Assembly: GCA_029266035.1 (NCBI GenBank) | Contig: JAJUFH010000022.1 | Span: 1-53,369, forward strand | Source: Sinomicrobium sp. | GTDB lineage: Bacteria > Bacteroidota > Bacteroidia > Flavobacteriales > Flavobacteriaceae | DNA length: 53,369 bases | Direction: 5' to 3' | Shown: positions 31,794-42,800 of the stretch, one piece after another | How positions within the stretch are numbered: position 1 is the first letter of the stretch | Layout of the letters: each line of letters begins with the position of its first letter | Translations under genes and position numbers: made by a program | The notes under the pieces: generated by a model | Databases searched by the model: none | What the model was told of the DNA's origin: nothing | What the model saw: the letters and a program-made list of their open reading frames with translations, nothing else

Positions 31794-32909
31794 CTAATCT
31801 GTGCCTGTCATACTTTTGATAAACTCAATTTCTTCGTTACTGTACGCACTACCGTCCTTTCGGAAAATATCGTGAAACCAAACCTCTGGTTCCGGAGCTC
31901 CTTCCTCACTCCCCCACGGATAGTGAAAATTGGCTTTTCCCGCAACTAATCCAAAGCTGATTGCTCCGATATTTTCACTTTTGAACACGGGCATGGTATT
32001 CTCAAAAGTAGATCCTATTGTACGCCCCATATACTCGGTACACACCAACGGTCGTCTGAAAGCCCTGAGCAATTGAATATACTTTTGGGTGATTTCCGGT
32101 TTATGGTAGTTATGAAAAGTAATAATATCGCAATTTTCTCCTAAAAAACTCACGATGTCAAGCGCTGTCCTATCCTCTCCGGGTATTTTCCAAATAGGAG
32201 ATGTTAAAGGCTGAGACGGGTTCATACTTCTTGCCCATTCAAAGACTTTCCTCAGTAAAGGCAGACTGTAAGCTCCGCGTCTAGGGTTTTCAGGTTCGTT
32301 GTACAGCGACCAAAATAACACTCGTTTATCGTCTTTAAAACTTCCGACTATATCTTTTATGTATTTCTCTAACGGAGCCCATTTAGATGGGTCATTTACT
32401 ATTTCCGATCCGGGCGATTGCACCCATCCGGAATTGTGCACTCCTGGAATAGGTGGGGCTTGCTCTCCTAATTGAGGGATCTTGGAATCGTCAAAGGTAC
32501 CATTGGTAAAAAACGTAATAATTACTTTAATGCCATGTTTTTCCGCTATACCGAGAACTTTGTTGAGCCTGTTCTTAAACGCGTCAGGATCTTCTCCCCA
32601 AACCAGATTGTGTAAAAAGATCCGCACGGTATTGAATCCGATATCCTGTGCCCAACCCAATTCTCTGTCTATTGTCTCAGTGTCGAATGTTTCTGCCTGC
32701 CACATCTCTATCTGATTGATTGCGGTAGATGGCACAAAATTACATCCCACTATCCAAGGTTGTTGCTCATACCATTCCTTGGCCTTTTCTTCAGACCAAC
32801 GAACCGTTGGATCAGTGCTATTGGTATCATCAGGCTTCTTCTCGACACAGGAAGTATAACTCATCGCAAAAAGAATAGTCAATATCAGGAAAAGAGATTT
32901 TTTATACAT
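31794..32909 (-). CDS. GH5-like (clan A) glycoside hydrolase lipoprotein
   Basis: A lipoprotein: MYKKSLFLILTILFAMSYTSC with the lipobox Cys (start ATG 32909). (beta/alpha)8 clan-A motifs: GFNTVRIFLH near the front, WSLYNEPENP with the acid/base Glu in the centre (about residue 215 of the long frame), DIITFHNYH, and PLVCTEYMGR with the nucleophile Glu near 300. The WIVGCNFVPSTAINQIEMW opening is characteristic of a widespread cellulase-like Bacteroidota group often labelled GH5 or 1,4-beta-xylanase; its true specificity is untested. Fifth of the surface or periplasmic genes. Confidence 0.85.
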   Translation of the reverse strand: MYKKSLFLILTILFAMSYTSCVEKKPDDTNSTDPTVRWSEEKAKEWYEQQPWIVGCNFVPSTAINQIEMWQAETFDTETIDRELGWAQDIGFNTVRIFLHNLVWGEDPDAFKNRLNKVLGIAEKHGIKVIITFFTNGTFDDSKIPQLGEQAPPIPGVHNSGWVQSPGSEIVNDPSKWAPLEKYIKDIVGSFKDDKRVLFWSLYNEPENPRRGAYSLPLLRKVFEWARSMNPSQPLTSPIWKIPGEDRTALDIVSFLGENCDIITFHNYHKPEITQKYIQLLRAFRRPLVCTEYMGRTIGSTFENTMPVFKSENIGAISFGLVAGKANFHYPWGSEEGAPEPEVWFHDIFRKDGSAYSNEEIEFIKSMTGTD

Positions 32910-32945
32910 ATTTGTCCTGTTTTTAATACAATTCATATTTTTCGA

Positions 32946-34064
32946 TTAATCTATAATATCGTAAAGCCCATCTGCCAATTTGCCCGCTCCTGCAACGTTT
33001 AAATGTACACGGTCGACCATATCGGCTACGGAAGTAATAATATTATCCCCCTCTATGAGATGTAGTTTGCTGTCTGCTGCCTGATATTCTGTTACGATAT
33101 TCTTCACGACCTCCCTTACTTCACCCGGAGTCAAACCTGTAGTCGCATTAGATGTATTCGTCGTATAGGTCAGCGTGATACAATATATCTCTGCCGAAGG
33201 CTGATTCTTTCTTACCTCCGCCAAGAACCTCCTGTAATCGTTATCTATTTGTGCTGCCGTGCGATTTCCGGATGAGAAATCGTTATAGGCAATTAATATG
33301 GTGATAATATCTGCCTGAGGTAAATCTTTAGCCGTCTCTGCCATTGGCATAGAAATCTTTGCTCCGCTTACTGCCAGATTGTACAGGTGCATATCGAGTT
33401 TTTGAGCCAATAAATACGGATAAGTAAGGTAAGTTGCCCCCTCTTGTCCTGCTCCATGTGTGATACTATCTCCAAAACTGATATATACCTTCTTTGAGGT
33501 TGGCTCGTAAGCCACCAAGCTGCTTTCTTCATCCAACTCTAATTTAGTCAGGGATACATTCGTATAACACGGCAATATCACTTCATAAATGTACTCTTTG
33601 TCTGTAGGCAAAGAATTCAGATCGATTTGTATAGGTTCGTTTACCGTTCCTTCAAATGAAATAATTTCTAAATCTTCCCCGTCTCTCAACACCTTAAACG
33701 CCCCCCCTCCATTCATTCCGGGCTCCCGTGAAAATGTCATGTGGATAGATGAACTCCGGGTTTTAAACTGTAGGGAGATACCTGTAGTTGCCCCGGCGTA
33801 GTGAGTACTAAACCTACGTTCTTGATTTGAGAGATTTAAAACCTCATCAGAAAATCGATTGAAGGACAATTTTTCCGGTGTACGGGAAATATATCTCACT
33901 CCCATAACGTGTATATTGTCATTATTCAATGCTATCAATCCCTTATCTTCTTTTGGTTCGACCCTAGGCCGGGGAGTTACCGAATCATCTCCTGTACATC
34001 CGGAGGTGGTTGAAAATGACATTGCCAATAAAAACAACAACACCATTTTATTCAAATTTCTCAT
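32946..34064 (-). CDS. SGNH/GDSL esterase lipoprotein with N-terminal jelly-roll
   Basis: Start ATG 34064, with a lipobox in FLLAMSFSTTSGC. An N-terminal beta-rich domain (about 40-185), then SGNH blocks: SFGDSITHG with the nucleophile Ser (block I), AVSGAKI with Gly (II), IAYNDF with the oxyanion Asn (III) and VDRVHLN with DxxH (V). This is the architecture of carbohydrate esterases of the CE2/CE20-like type, which remove acetyl or similar groups from the polymer. Starts 11 nt after the GH50-like stop; part of the operon. Confidence 0.85.
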   Translation of the reverse strand: MRNLNKMVLLFLLAMSFSTTSGCTGDDSVTPRPRVEPKEDKGLIALNNDNIHVMGVRYISRTPEKLSFNRFSDEVLNLSNQERRFSTHYAGATTGISLQFKTRSSSIHMTFSREPGMNGGGAFKVLRDGEDLEIISFEGTVNEPIQIDLNSLPTDKEYIYEVILPCYTNVSLTKLELDEESSLVAYEPTSKKVYISFGDSITHGAGQEGATYLTYPYLLAQKLDMHLYNLAVSGAKISMPMAETAKDLPQADIITILIAYNDFSSGNRTAAQIDNDYRRFLAEVRKNQPSAEIYCITLTYTTNTSNATTGLTPGEVREVVKNIVTEYQAADSKLHLIEGDNIITSVADMVDRVHLNVAGAGKLADGLYDIID

Positions 34065-34074
34065 CTTTTCATTT

Positions 34075-36144
34075 TTAATGTTGCTCACTTCTGATACGAT
34101 AGAGATTAGCTCCTATTTCTTTTACTTTTACAACCGTTTCAGAATACGGTTTATCACACACATCGGTCAAGCCGTCTTGAAAATTCTCTCCATCAAACCT
34201 TCCCGTTGTTGCCTGATCGGAAAATTGGTGCCACGAAGTACCAACAACAAAAGGGTTTAACAGTGCCGACTTCACGTATTTCTCGTAAGCCATTCCTCTT
34301 TCTTCCTGGCCATTTTTTCGGTTTAATCCGGGATGAAACAATCCTCTATCTGTCGCCCCGAAATGAAATTCGCCAATCAAAACAGGCTTGTCGATCCCTT
34401 TGGGCAGGCGAAATTCGGAGAGGGAATCCCAAAACAGGTCAAATGTCAGCACATCGCAATACTCGGCAGCAATTTGAAGTACTCGCTCATTGACTGTCAC
34501 ATACCGACACCCCAGGTTTAATTTTCCCGGAGCTTCCTCTTCCATCGCCTGATCTATTTTTTTAAAATACTCCTCGATCAAGAGGGCAGAAAAATCCTTA
34601 CAGTCTTCCGCGGCACTCTCGGCAGGCTCTTCCACTGTGGTAAGAAGCTCTTCCCAATCTTTATACACTGATTTCCAAACTTCGTTCAAGACTGATATAC
34701 TGTTGTATTTATCCTGTAAGTATTCTACAAATGCTATTTTAGCCGGTTGTGAAGCGGGAGATTTCAAAACCCATCTTCCCAGATCGCTGTCCTTACCCCA
34801 AACCAATTTATTGTCGATAAAATAGCCGTAGTTCCACAAACTTTCCAACTCTTCCTTTCTCTCCTGTAATTGTTCCCTAAATTTTTGGTCAAAATTGGGA
34901 TGGAACGGATCCCGGATCACATTCAGATGAGCCGGAGCACCTGCTATTCGAGGCGAATTCAACTCGATACGATCACAATACGGAACATTTAACTTCCGAT
35001 ATATATTGGGGTCCGATCCTGCGGATATGGTATTCATCCCCCAGTTTTGAAGTCTGTCATAAACCATATCTCTATACGACACTCTCCAGTTATCGCCGTA
35101 CTTTCTGTAAATATTTGCACTCGAAAAATCAAAGGTTCTATCTATACCCCAGGATTTGTAGTACCTATACATAAATTCGTCCTTCGTTTTATAAAACTCC
35201 GCCAACGAATCCTTATCATCTGGCAATGAAGCGAAATAAGACTCCCTATCATCGACAATAGTCACTGCCGACGAAGAGGTGACCCGAACAACACCGTGCG
35301 ACCAGAACAAATAACCCTCAGGATCTACCATCCACCATTTCCCGTCGATCTTATCCACATAAAAATACCCTGTGGCCTTTTGCCGTTTTCCTTTGAGCCA
35401 TCCGCCGTACAGACTTCTGTCGGCCGGACTGGGATGGTCTTGCATATATTGCAATTCATCCTGACGGTCGGCAATCAAATCTTCATCGCTACTCGTTTTT
35501 CCGGGCCAGTCTTTGTGTACAAATTGCCCGTATTTATCGACGAATGGAAAAAAATCCTCTTCAGACATGGCAAACCATTTAGGTAGTGCTTCCTGCTCAG
35601 CTTTGACTGCTGAAATTTCTCTGATACCGAGAGTTGTTCCTTTGAGCCATTTATCAAACGAAACTAGGATATCTGATACCTCTGAAATATCTAAGGTAGA
35701 GGTCACTCCATCAACAGTAAAGGGCGTAGCCCGCATCCCCTTCAAACGAGCCGAAATTTTCGGATCTTTAGGCGATCCTGTCAGAGGGATTAGCCATTCA
35801 ATAGTATCTCCTGCTCTTATGTTCCTTTCGGCTTGCAAGCTCCCACCTCCAGCATCTTCCATCTTGAAGTTTGCCTTAATACTCTCACGCTCATCATTGT
35901 TGACTAATACCACTTTTATATGACTGAACCCGGTAAAGTCCCACCTCCCTGTCAGTTGAAAGACTGGTGGTTCGTGTAGATCACTGCTGTCTTTAATCCA
36001 CAGTACACCCTCACTTCGCTCATATTCCCCGTTTACGTCAAACTTGTTATCGGTATTTGCAGAAAAAATGTGACAAGGGTCATCCTGTCGGTTGGAACAG
36101 GCCAAAAACAGGGCTACAACAAGTATACTAACGACAATTTTCAT
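34075..36144 (-). CDS. GH50-like (beta-agarase-like) lipoprotein
   Basis: A 689-residue lipoprotein (MKIVVSILVVALFLAC). A beta-sandwich (about 25-180) precedes a (beta/alpha)8 barrel with GH50 hallmarks: FPFVDKYGQFVHKDWPGKT near residue 199, ATGYFYVDKIDGKWWMVDPEG near 257 (quoted in part), NWGMNTI near 367, and IGEFHFGA with the nucleophile-like Glu592. GH50 agarases cut beta-1,4 bonds of galactose polymers. At the position where GH50 enzymes usually carry the acid/base Glu (DNE) this protein reads IDNKLVWG, Lys446. So activity may be changed or lost. Part of the long operon. Confidence 0.78.
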   Translation of the reverse strand: MKIVVSILVVALFLACSNRQDDPCHIFSANTDNKFDVNGEYERSEGVLWIKDSSDLHEPPVFQLTGRWDFTGFSHIKVVLVNNDERESIKANFKMEDAGGGSLQAERNIRAGDTIEWLIPLTGSPKDPKISARLKGMRATPFTVDGVTSTLDISEVSDILVSFDKWLKGTTLGIREISAVKAEQEALPKWFAMSEEDFFPFVDKYGQFVHKDWPGKTSSDEDLIADRQDELQYMQDHPSPADRSLYGGWLKGKRQKATGYFYVDKIDGKWWMVDPEGYLFWSHGVVRVTSSSAVTIVDDRESYFASLPDDKDSLAEFYKTKDEFMYRYYKSWGIDRTFDFSSANIYRKYGDNWRVSYRDMVYDRLQNWGMNTISAGSDPNIYRKLNVPYCDRIELNSPRIAGAPAHLNVIRDPFHPNFDQKFREQLQERKEELESLWNYGYFIDNKLVWGKDSDLGRWVLKSPASQPAKIAFVEYLQDKYNSISVLNEVWKSVYKDWEELLTTVEEPAESAAEDCKDFSALLIEEYFKKIDQAMEEEAPGKLNLGCRYVTVNERVLQIAAEYCDVLTFDLFWDSLSEFRLPKGIDKPVLIGEFHFGATDRGLFHPGLNRKNGQEERGMAYEKYVKSALLNPFVVGTSWHQFSDQATTGRFDGENFQDGLTDVCDKPYSETVVKVKEIGANLYRIRSEQH

Positions 36145-36159
36145 CTTTTGAACCCTTAT

Positions 36160-37986
36160 TTATTGCAGTGATACTGGTATCCAATTTTCGGTATTGGCAT
36201 CTGCCGTGTTAGAAATAGCGTCTTCTCCACCTTGTATATCGAAAAGTGAAAAATTGATAAGAAAATCTCCTGACGACAGATTGAGTTCTGATTTTGGAAC
36301 TGCCAACTCCACCAAATAGCCATTGTCTGTATCACTGTTATCCGATAAGGTACCATCATAGGCAGCGCTAACCGACACATTCATATCTATTTCACGCCAA
36401 CCTCCACCGTAATTGTCCGTGCTTTTCAGTCCGCTGTGCGATACTCTTATCCTACGCGAATCGGCGTTTACTTTATCACTGCTATTATCTGGAGTGATGT
36501 AGATATTAACACTGTCGTCTTTAGAAATATCGTCGTCAAGTACTTCTACCAAAAAATAAACGTTTTCATCATCGCTTGAACACCTCAAGGTGGCCTGTGC
36601 CTGGGATTTTTGTCCTACAAAAAGAGCCTCATCTGTGTTTTCCCATTCCGAATTATCTCCGTCGACTTCTACTGATCTGGAAGAAGCTGTGATGCGGTGA
36701 TTCAAAAAATATTTTGCCAGTGAAATAACAACATTGTTTGAATTCTCGCTATTGCGCATCGCTGCAATGAAGGAATGAGAATCATCCAATTCTATCGTAC
36801 CCCACGACCCGCGACCGGGAAGCGCAACAAAGGGTTCTCCGAATTCGCGAGCTTCGACATCCCCCATACGTATGTTTAGATGACTGGAGATACCGTACGA
36901 CACTATACTTTCACCTGAAGGAAATTGAATAAGCGTAGGAGCGGCACCGCTAAACAAATAATTTTGACGGTCATCCGGCCCTAGCTCGTCATCAACCAAA
37001 TGTGTCCACTCACCATTATCGGGACTATATGCAAACGAAATGCCATACGTGGTCTGATTGTTAGTAGATGAAAGCGAAGATTCTATGGCAACAGCTAATT
37101 TGTCGGTGTTGTTGAGTTTGATTACACTAGCCATTTGATCTGTGTAAAAAGTTGCATTCTTGTCTTGATTGAACCAATGCTGACGCACTACTCTGTAAGG
37201 CGCTTGATTCAGAGAGGGCGACCAAGTTTGTCCGTTGTCACTCGAAACCACCATCGACGTTCCGGAGTGACCTCCGGATATAGACGGTCGGCTCTCCGAA
37301 AAATAGCACTGTATTTCTCCCGAAGGAAGTTGCACCATCATCGCTTCCCAATTCGGTCCGTGATAGATCTCTTGTGGCTCACTCCAAGTTTTTCCATTAT
37401 CTGAACTGCGCATCATAACAATACCATTATCATTGTGGCACAGTAGATCTGAATAACCGGGTGATACGCGATAGGAGGCGAAAACCAGTAAATCACCATT
37501 TTCCAGAACAAGACCATTGGCATTGGTAAATAAACGTTGAGCCGGTTGGTTTCTAGCATTGGTATAACCGTCTTTACGTTGAAATAGAAATCCTTTTCCT
37601 GTCCAGTTTACCAGATCGGGAGACGTAGCGTAATAAGTATCAAGACCATTGGGATCTGATGCTGTGGACTGTTGACAAAACATCATATATGTCCCATTAG
37701 ACAATTTTTTGATTCGCACATAATTAGGCCACTGAACACCCGTATCACCTTGTCCTACATCGACATAGGTACGGAAATTCATCATAAGTGAAGATCGCGA
37801 AACAACATCCTCGTGCGAATTGATTGCAGGCTCCCCTTGGTTCAGGTCATTTATCGAACTCAGGTTTAAGGACTGCTGTTGCCCCTTATCTCCAGAACCG
37901 TCCCCATCACCAATCGGATCATCAGATTTACTGCATGAAACTGCAATGCTCAAAAGCATTAAAAAAAACAAACTATTAATTTTCAT
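36160..37986 (-). CDS. BNR/sialidase-fold lipoprotein with CBM9-like C-terminus
   Basis: Start ATG 37986, with lipobox Cys in LLSIAVSC. Asp-boxes RSSDNGKTW, VSSDNGQTW and YSPDNGEW mark a sialidase-type propeller (about 70-400), similar in layout to the protein at 29920. From about residue 440 a CBM9-like domain begins: SVEVDGDNSEWENTDEALF, then CSSDDENVYFLVEVLDDDI, which binds sugars at chain ends. The second BNR protein in the locus has no such domain. Substrate unknown; starts 75 nt after the SusD stop. Confidence 0.8.
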   Translation of the reverse strand: MKINSLFFLMLLSIAVSCSKSDDPIGDGDGSGDKGQQQSLNLSSINDLNQGEPAINSHEDVVSRSSLMMNFRTYVDVGQGDTGVQWPNYVRIKKLSNGTYMMFCQQSTASDPNGLDTYYATSPDLVNWTGKGFLFQRKDGYTNARNQPAQRLFTNANGLVLENGDLLVFASYRVSPGYSDLLCHNDNGIVMMRSSDNGKTWSEPQEIYHGPNWEAMMVQLPSGEIQCYFSESRPSISGGHSGTSMVVSSDNGQTWSPSLNQAPYRVVRQHWFNQDKNATFYTDQMASVIKLNNTDKLAVAIESSLSSTNNQTTYGISFAYSPDNGEWTHLVDDELGPDDRQNYLFSGAAPTLIQFPSGESIVSYGISSHLNIRMGDVEAREFGEPFVALPGRGSWGTIELDDSHSFIAAMRNSENSNNVVISLAKYFLNHRITASSRSVEVDGDNSEWENTDEALFVGQKSQAQATLRCSSDDENVYFLVEVLDDDISKDDSVNIYITPDNSSDKVNADSRRIRVSHSGLKSTDNYGGGWREIDMNVSVSAAYDGTLSDNSDTDNGYLVELAVPKSELNLSSGDFLINFSLFDIQGGEDAISNTADANTENWIPVSLQ

Positions 37987-38060
37987 TTGTTTGAATTTAT
38001 AGTGAAACTGGAAAATGGTAAAGCTAATGATAACTTCCTTCAATTTCCGGATAATGTATT

Positions 38061-39824
38061 TTACCAATTATCGTTTTGAGTGAGATTGGTGTTTTTCTCT
38101 CTTTCAGAAGTGGGTATCGGCCATTTGAGATATGCCGAACCGCCCCACTTATAGGTGTATACCGGCGTTCCCCACACTTCCAGCAAGCCGTTGCCTTCAG
38201 CAAACTTTTTCTCCTGCCATGTTCCCCAACGAAGTTCGTCGTAATATAGCTGCTCTTCACCTGCAAGCTCCCATTTTCGTTCGTTCCGAATCCGAGTACG
38301 CAGATCATCTGGATTCTCAACAGCGACATAAGAATTGCCCGGTTCATTCAGCAGTGCAACCCCCGCACGATCGCGTACCTGGTTTACAAACTCGATGGCC
38401 TCTGTATACTTTCCCTGTTCGTTAAGCGCCTCTGCAAGCCCTAACAATACGTCCGCATAACGGAAAATAGGAACATCTATGGGGTTGAATGTAACATTGA
38501 GGAACTCACGACCTTCAGTGACAAACTTGCGAATGGAATACAACATATAAGAATTGGAATTCGTCTGCAGATCGTAGGGAGCTGTAGCACTATTGCGATA
38601 CGGCCATCTCGGCGAATAGTCGATTGCCGTACCTGAATACCCCCCTGAATAAGTGGAATAAGGCGTAATTACTGTGGCTTGAAGCCTCGGATCGCGGTTG
38701 GCATAGGCTGCCTTAATACGATCTTCATTGCCAATGGGCAAGTATTTGCTCATATCGGCGCCGTATGTTTCCATAGTTTGCCGCTCTGAAGTGGTGAGGT
38801 TGTCTCTAAGAAAATAAACACTTCGCGCATTGGGATCCATAGCGTTATAGCCGGGAATAACATCTTCCCAGTCAAAGGGTTTCCCATCTGCCCATTCGTA
38901 AGAATTGACAAAGTTCGTATTCATAAAAAACGAGGAGTTACCCGTTCCCGCTGTCATACGGTTACCATAGGTACGGCTAAAGGTATTTCCCATATTGGCA
39001 AATTCTTCCATCTGAACGCTAAAGATCATCTCATCAGATCTTTCCTGCTGAAACTTGAACAGATCGGCATAATTTCCGTTGTACAGCGAATATCCCATTT
39101 TCCCTACTTCTCGAAAATCGGCTTCTGCCAGCTCCCACTCTTCAAGCCATAAATAGACTTTAGCTCTTAGCGTATATGCTGCAGCTTTATTGACACGGCC
39201 GTAGTCGCTACTGCTCGCCGCATACTTATCGGGTAGTTCTGCCGTATTGATACAGTCTGTCAAATCTTGAATAATCACATTCCACACCTCATCTTCTGTC
39301 GAGCGGGCATAGGTGTATTCTGTAGGAGACAGGTTCTCCAGGTATACGGGCACGCCGCGCCAAAGGATATTCAACCTGTAGTAATGATAGGCTCTGAGGA
39401 ATTTACATTCGGCAATCCGCTGCGATTTGAGTTCGTCGCTCATATCGGGCACAGACTCCATATTGTTGATTACATCGTTAGCCCGTGAAACACCTTCATA
39501 CAGACGTCTCCAATAAGTTAAAAATGATTCGTCATTTGGCTGAATGGTTCCAGTGAGATATGAATAATTGGAAAAGACACTTCCGTCGGAAGGATCCAAA
39601 ACCGAAGAAAACGCATCCCAGTTGAGTATATCCAAGCCGTAATTGCTGTAATCGTAACGCAAATTGCTGTAAGCCCCGTTTACGACCGCCTCTGCCAAAT
39701 CTGAAGACCCAAAAGAATTTTCAGAACTTATTTCATCGTAAGGACTAAGATCTAAGGAATCATTGCATCCGGCAACTCCTAAAAACAGTGCCGATAGCAA
39801 AATTATTCTTGTCATTCTCTTCAT
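38061..39824 (-). CDS. susD: SusD-like glycan-binding lipoprotein
   Basis: Start ATG 39824, 11 nt after the SusC stop, with a lipoprotein leader (LLSALFLGVAGC). About 587 residues with SusD/RagB features: an N-terminal helical TPR region (CKFLRAYHYYRLNILWRGVP), and the C-terminal RNERKWELAGEEQLYYDELRWG helix (quoted in part), ending YLKWPIPTSERE. It sits over the barrel of the SusC partner and captures oligosaccharides. Adjacent to SusC as in all Sus-type pairs. Confidence 0.93.
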   Translation of the reverse strand: MKRMTRIILLSALFLGVAGCNDSLDLSPYDEISSENSFGSSDLAEAVVNGAYSNLRYDYSNYGLDILNWDAFSSVLDPSDGSVFSNYSYLTGTIQPNDESFLTYWRRLYEGVSRANDVINNMESVPDMSDELKSQRIAECKFLRAYHYYRLNILWRGVPVYLENLSPTEYTYARSTEDEVWNVIIQDLTDCINTAELPDKYAASSSDYGRVNKAAAYTLRAKVYLWLEEWELAEADFREVGKMGYSLYNGNYADLFKFQQERSDEMIFSVQMEEFANMGNTFSRTYGNRMTAGTGNSSFFMNTNFVNSYEWADGKPFDWEDVIPGYNAMDPNARSVYFLRDNLTTSERQTMETYGADMSKYLPIGNEDRIKAAYANRDPRLQATVITPYSTYSGGYSGTAIDYSPRWPYRNSATAPYDLQTNSNSYMLYSIRKFVTEGREFLNVTFNPIDVPIFRYADVLLGLAEALNEQGKYTEAIEFVNQVRDRAGVALLNEPGNSYVAVENPDDLRTRIRNERKWELAGEEQLYYDELRWGTWQEKKFAEGNGLLEVWGTPVYTYKWGGSAYLKWPIPTSEREKNTNLTQNDNW

Positions 39825-39834
39825 GGTTAAAGTT

Positions 39835-42800
39835 TTAAAATTTGACATTGATACCCAGCGAATACTGCTTCGGATTAGCATAGTAATTCATAGTGTCGGT
39901 AAATTCTGGATCCATACCCGGATAGTCTGTAAATGTCAACAGGTTTTCCCCGCTAACAAATATGTAAAGGTCTTGTAAATGAATTTTTTCGAGCCATTTA
40001 TTCGGTAATTTATAACCGAGAGTTAAATTTCTCAATTTCAGATAATCGGCTTTATAGAGCCATAGTGTGGAATAATTTGTTCCCCCATTTTGTTCTGATC
40101 CGTAATTCATAGTCAAACGCCCGTGTTGTGAATTTATATTGGTACGGGGATCACTGGGATTTTCAGGATCGTAGAAGTAGTGGTCATAAGCTATGTCTTT
40201 GTTTAAGGTGAGGTCTCCACGTGTAGAATACGAATTAAAACCAGCATACCTCCAGTATACTGAATGTCCTCCTGCTCCGGCCCATAACATTGACAGGCTA
40301 AGTCCTTTCCATTCCATATTCAACTGAAAACCATAGGTATATTTTGGAGTCATTGAAACATTCTGGAACATATAGTCATTTTCATCGCCATAAACCCCAT
40401 CTCCGTTAACGTCGTCATAGATATAATCTCCATACCAAATGCCGTTTTTCCCTATAGTTCGATTGGGCAGGAAAGTATTGCCCAATCCGATCATAGCCCT
40501 CAGCCACTCCATATCGCTCTCGGTGCGAATCATACCGTCACGTGGTCCCCCTTTTGGGTTTACTGAACCATCACTTAGAAAATAAGAATTATCTCCCGAA
40601 TAGGTGTTTAGCAAATAATACTCATTGATCAATTTTCCTTCCATAGTACGGCGTGTATTATCCACTACGGTAGCTACATCGCCTATATTGCTCTGGTAGG
40701 TACGAAAACCGTTCTCATCGGTAACCCAGCCTGCATTGAGACGCCCGTTGAGTTTGGTTACTTGATTGTGATTCCTGCTAAAGTTTGCCGATATCCCGTA
40801 ACTAAAGTCATTGATTTTATCTCGCCAGCTGAGATTGAGCTCAAAACCTTTATTTGTAACTTCTGCAATATTCTGATAGGGTGGTGATTTTACTCCAACC
40901 GAGGCAAAAACCGGTGCGCGAAACAGAATTCCGTCAGTGACCTTGTGGTAGAGGTCTGTCTCTAGCCTGAGCCTGTTGTCCAAAACCCCTAATTCAAGAC
41001 CTAGATTAGACATAGTAGTTGTTTCCCACTCTAAGAGATTATTGGACAGGGACGAAACTATACCGGTAACCTGGGTTCCCCCGAAGGAGTAAGTCGAACT
41101 CGCGGCATAGGTTGACTGATAATCGTAATTTCCTATGCTGTGATTACCGAGTTTTCCCCACGATCCTCGCAATTTGAGATCATCGATGGCTATATTTTCC
41201 ATAAATTCTTCTTCCGAAATACGCCAGCCGGCAGATAAAGAAGGAAATACCCCCCATCGTGATTCCCTAGCAAAGCGTGAAGATCCGTCATAACGAATAT
41301 TCGCCTCAAACAAATAGCGATTGTCATAACCGTATTGCAAACGCCCAAAGAATGACCTTGTAGCAAAATCGGTCTGACTTCCCGTAGAAGAAACCATATT
41401 ATTTACTGTATTTAATTCAGGTAACTGATCGCTGAGAAAACCGTTTTTCTCTGCAAAAGCATAGCTGGAATTATCGTACATAGACTCATAACCTAACAAT
41501 ACTGAAACATCGTGTTTTTGAGCGAATAATTGACTCCAAGACAGGGTATTCTGAAAAGTACGACGATAGCCTTCTTCGTTGTTTACCCTGAGGAACAATC
41601 TATCTAAGTCTTCGTAAAAATATGTCCAATCACCTGTTCGGAACGAGTAGGCATTGAGCGTTTGTGAATTGTACTTATAACCTCCGTCTCTTTTGATATA
41701 ATTAAAAGAGGTCTTGAATTTTATATTATACGGAAGATCAAAATTGGCAAATACAGTCGTATTGGTATAGAAGTTTTTTTCCTTTCCCCGCGAGCGATTG
41801 GCAAAGTAGAGGTTGTTTCGCGAATTGGAGTTCTGCTCGGGGTTTTCCATCCATCCGTACTTTCCGTCATAATACGGATAAATACCCGGAACGGCTCGAG
41901 ACAAGAAATTAAAAGAGCCTCCATTCAAATCGTTCATCTCTCTGTGACTTTCATACCCCCATATTTTAGTTCCTATTTCCAGCCATTCGGTGACCTTTGT
42001 TGACACATTAGCCCGCAATGAATATTTCTCTACTCCCGAATTTTCGATAACTCCGGGATTATTCATATAAGTCATAGACAACAGATAGCTGGTACCATCT
42101 TTTGCTCCCGAATAAGAAAGATTGTGTTTTTGGTAAATATCCCGATGAAAAAAAGATTTCATCCAATCTGTATTCGGATAAGCCACGTAATTCGGATAGC
42201 CCGAATCTGCAAGTCCGTGCGGATCTTTTTCTTTTTCGCGCCACAGGTCGATCATGGATTGAGAAAACGGAAGGGCAACATCGATATTCTCGGCCGATTC
42301 GTTTATTAAGGACATATAATCGGCGTAGTTAGAAACCACACCCAGATAATTTTGGGGAGTATTTATAGCTATCACACTATTGTATGAGATTACGGGCTTC
42401 GAATTACCAGTTTTTGTAGTGATCAACACCACCCCATTTGCGGCTCTGTTTCCGTAAATAGCACTAGAGGCTGCATCTCTCAGTATAGAAACACTCTCTA
42501 TATCATCGGGATTTACATTGCCTATTGTACTTTCAAATCCGTCTACGATCACCAATGGAGCTGCATTATTGAGTGTCCCCACCCCGCGAATACGCAGCAT
42601 AACTCCTTCTTCTCCGGGTCTACCTGAAGACTGTTGTACCATAAGCCCCGGACTAAGCCCGGAAAGTATCCCAGCTGTAGTGGTTGCAGGCCTCGACAGC
42701 ACCTGATCTCCATAGTCTACAGAGGTAACAGATCCCGTAACATTGGCCTTTTTTTGCACTCCGTAGCCTACTACAACTACCTCGTCCATTGCAGTAGTGC

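Noticed and set aside
29920-37986. Sialidase genes of a sialic-acid PUL
   Set aside because: No sialic acid catabolic genes in the window; only the fold is supported.
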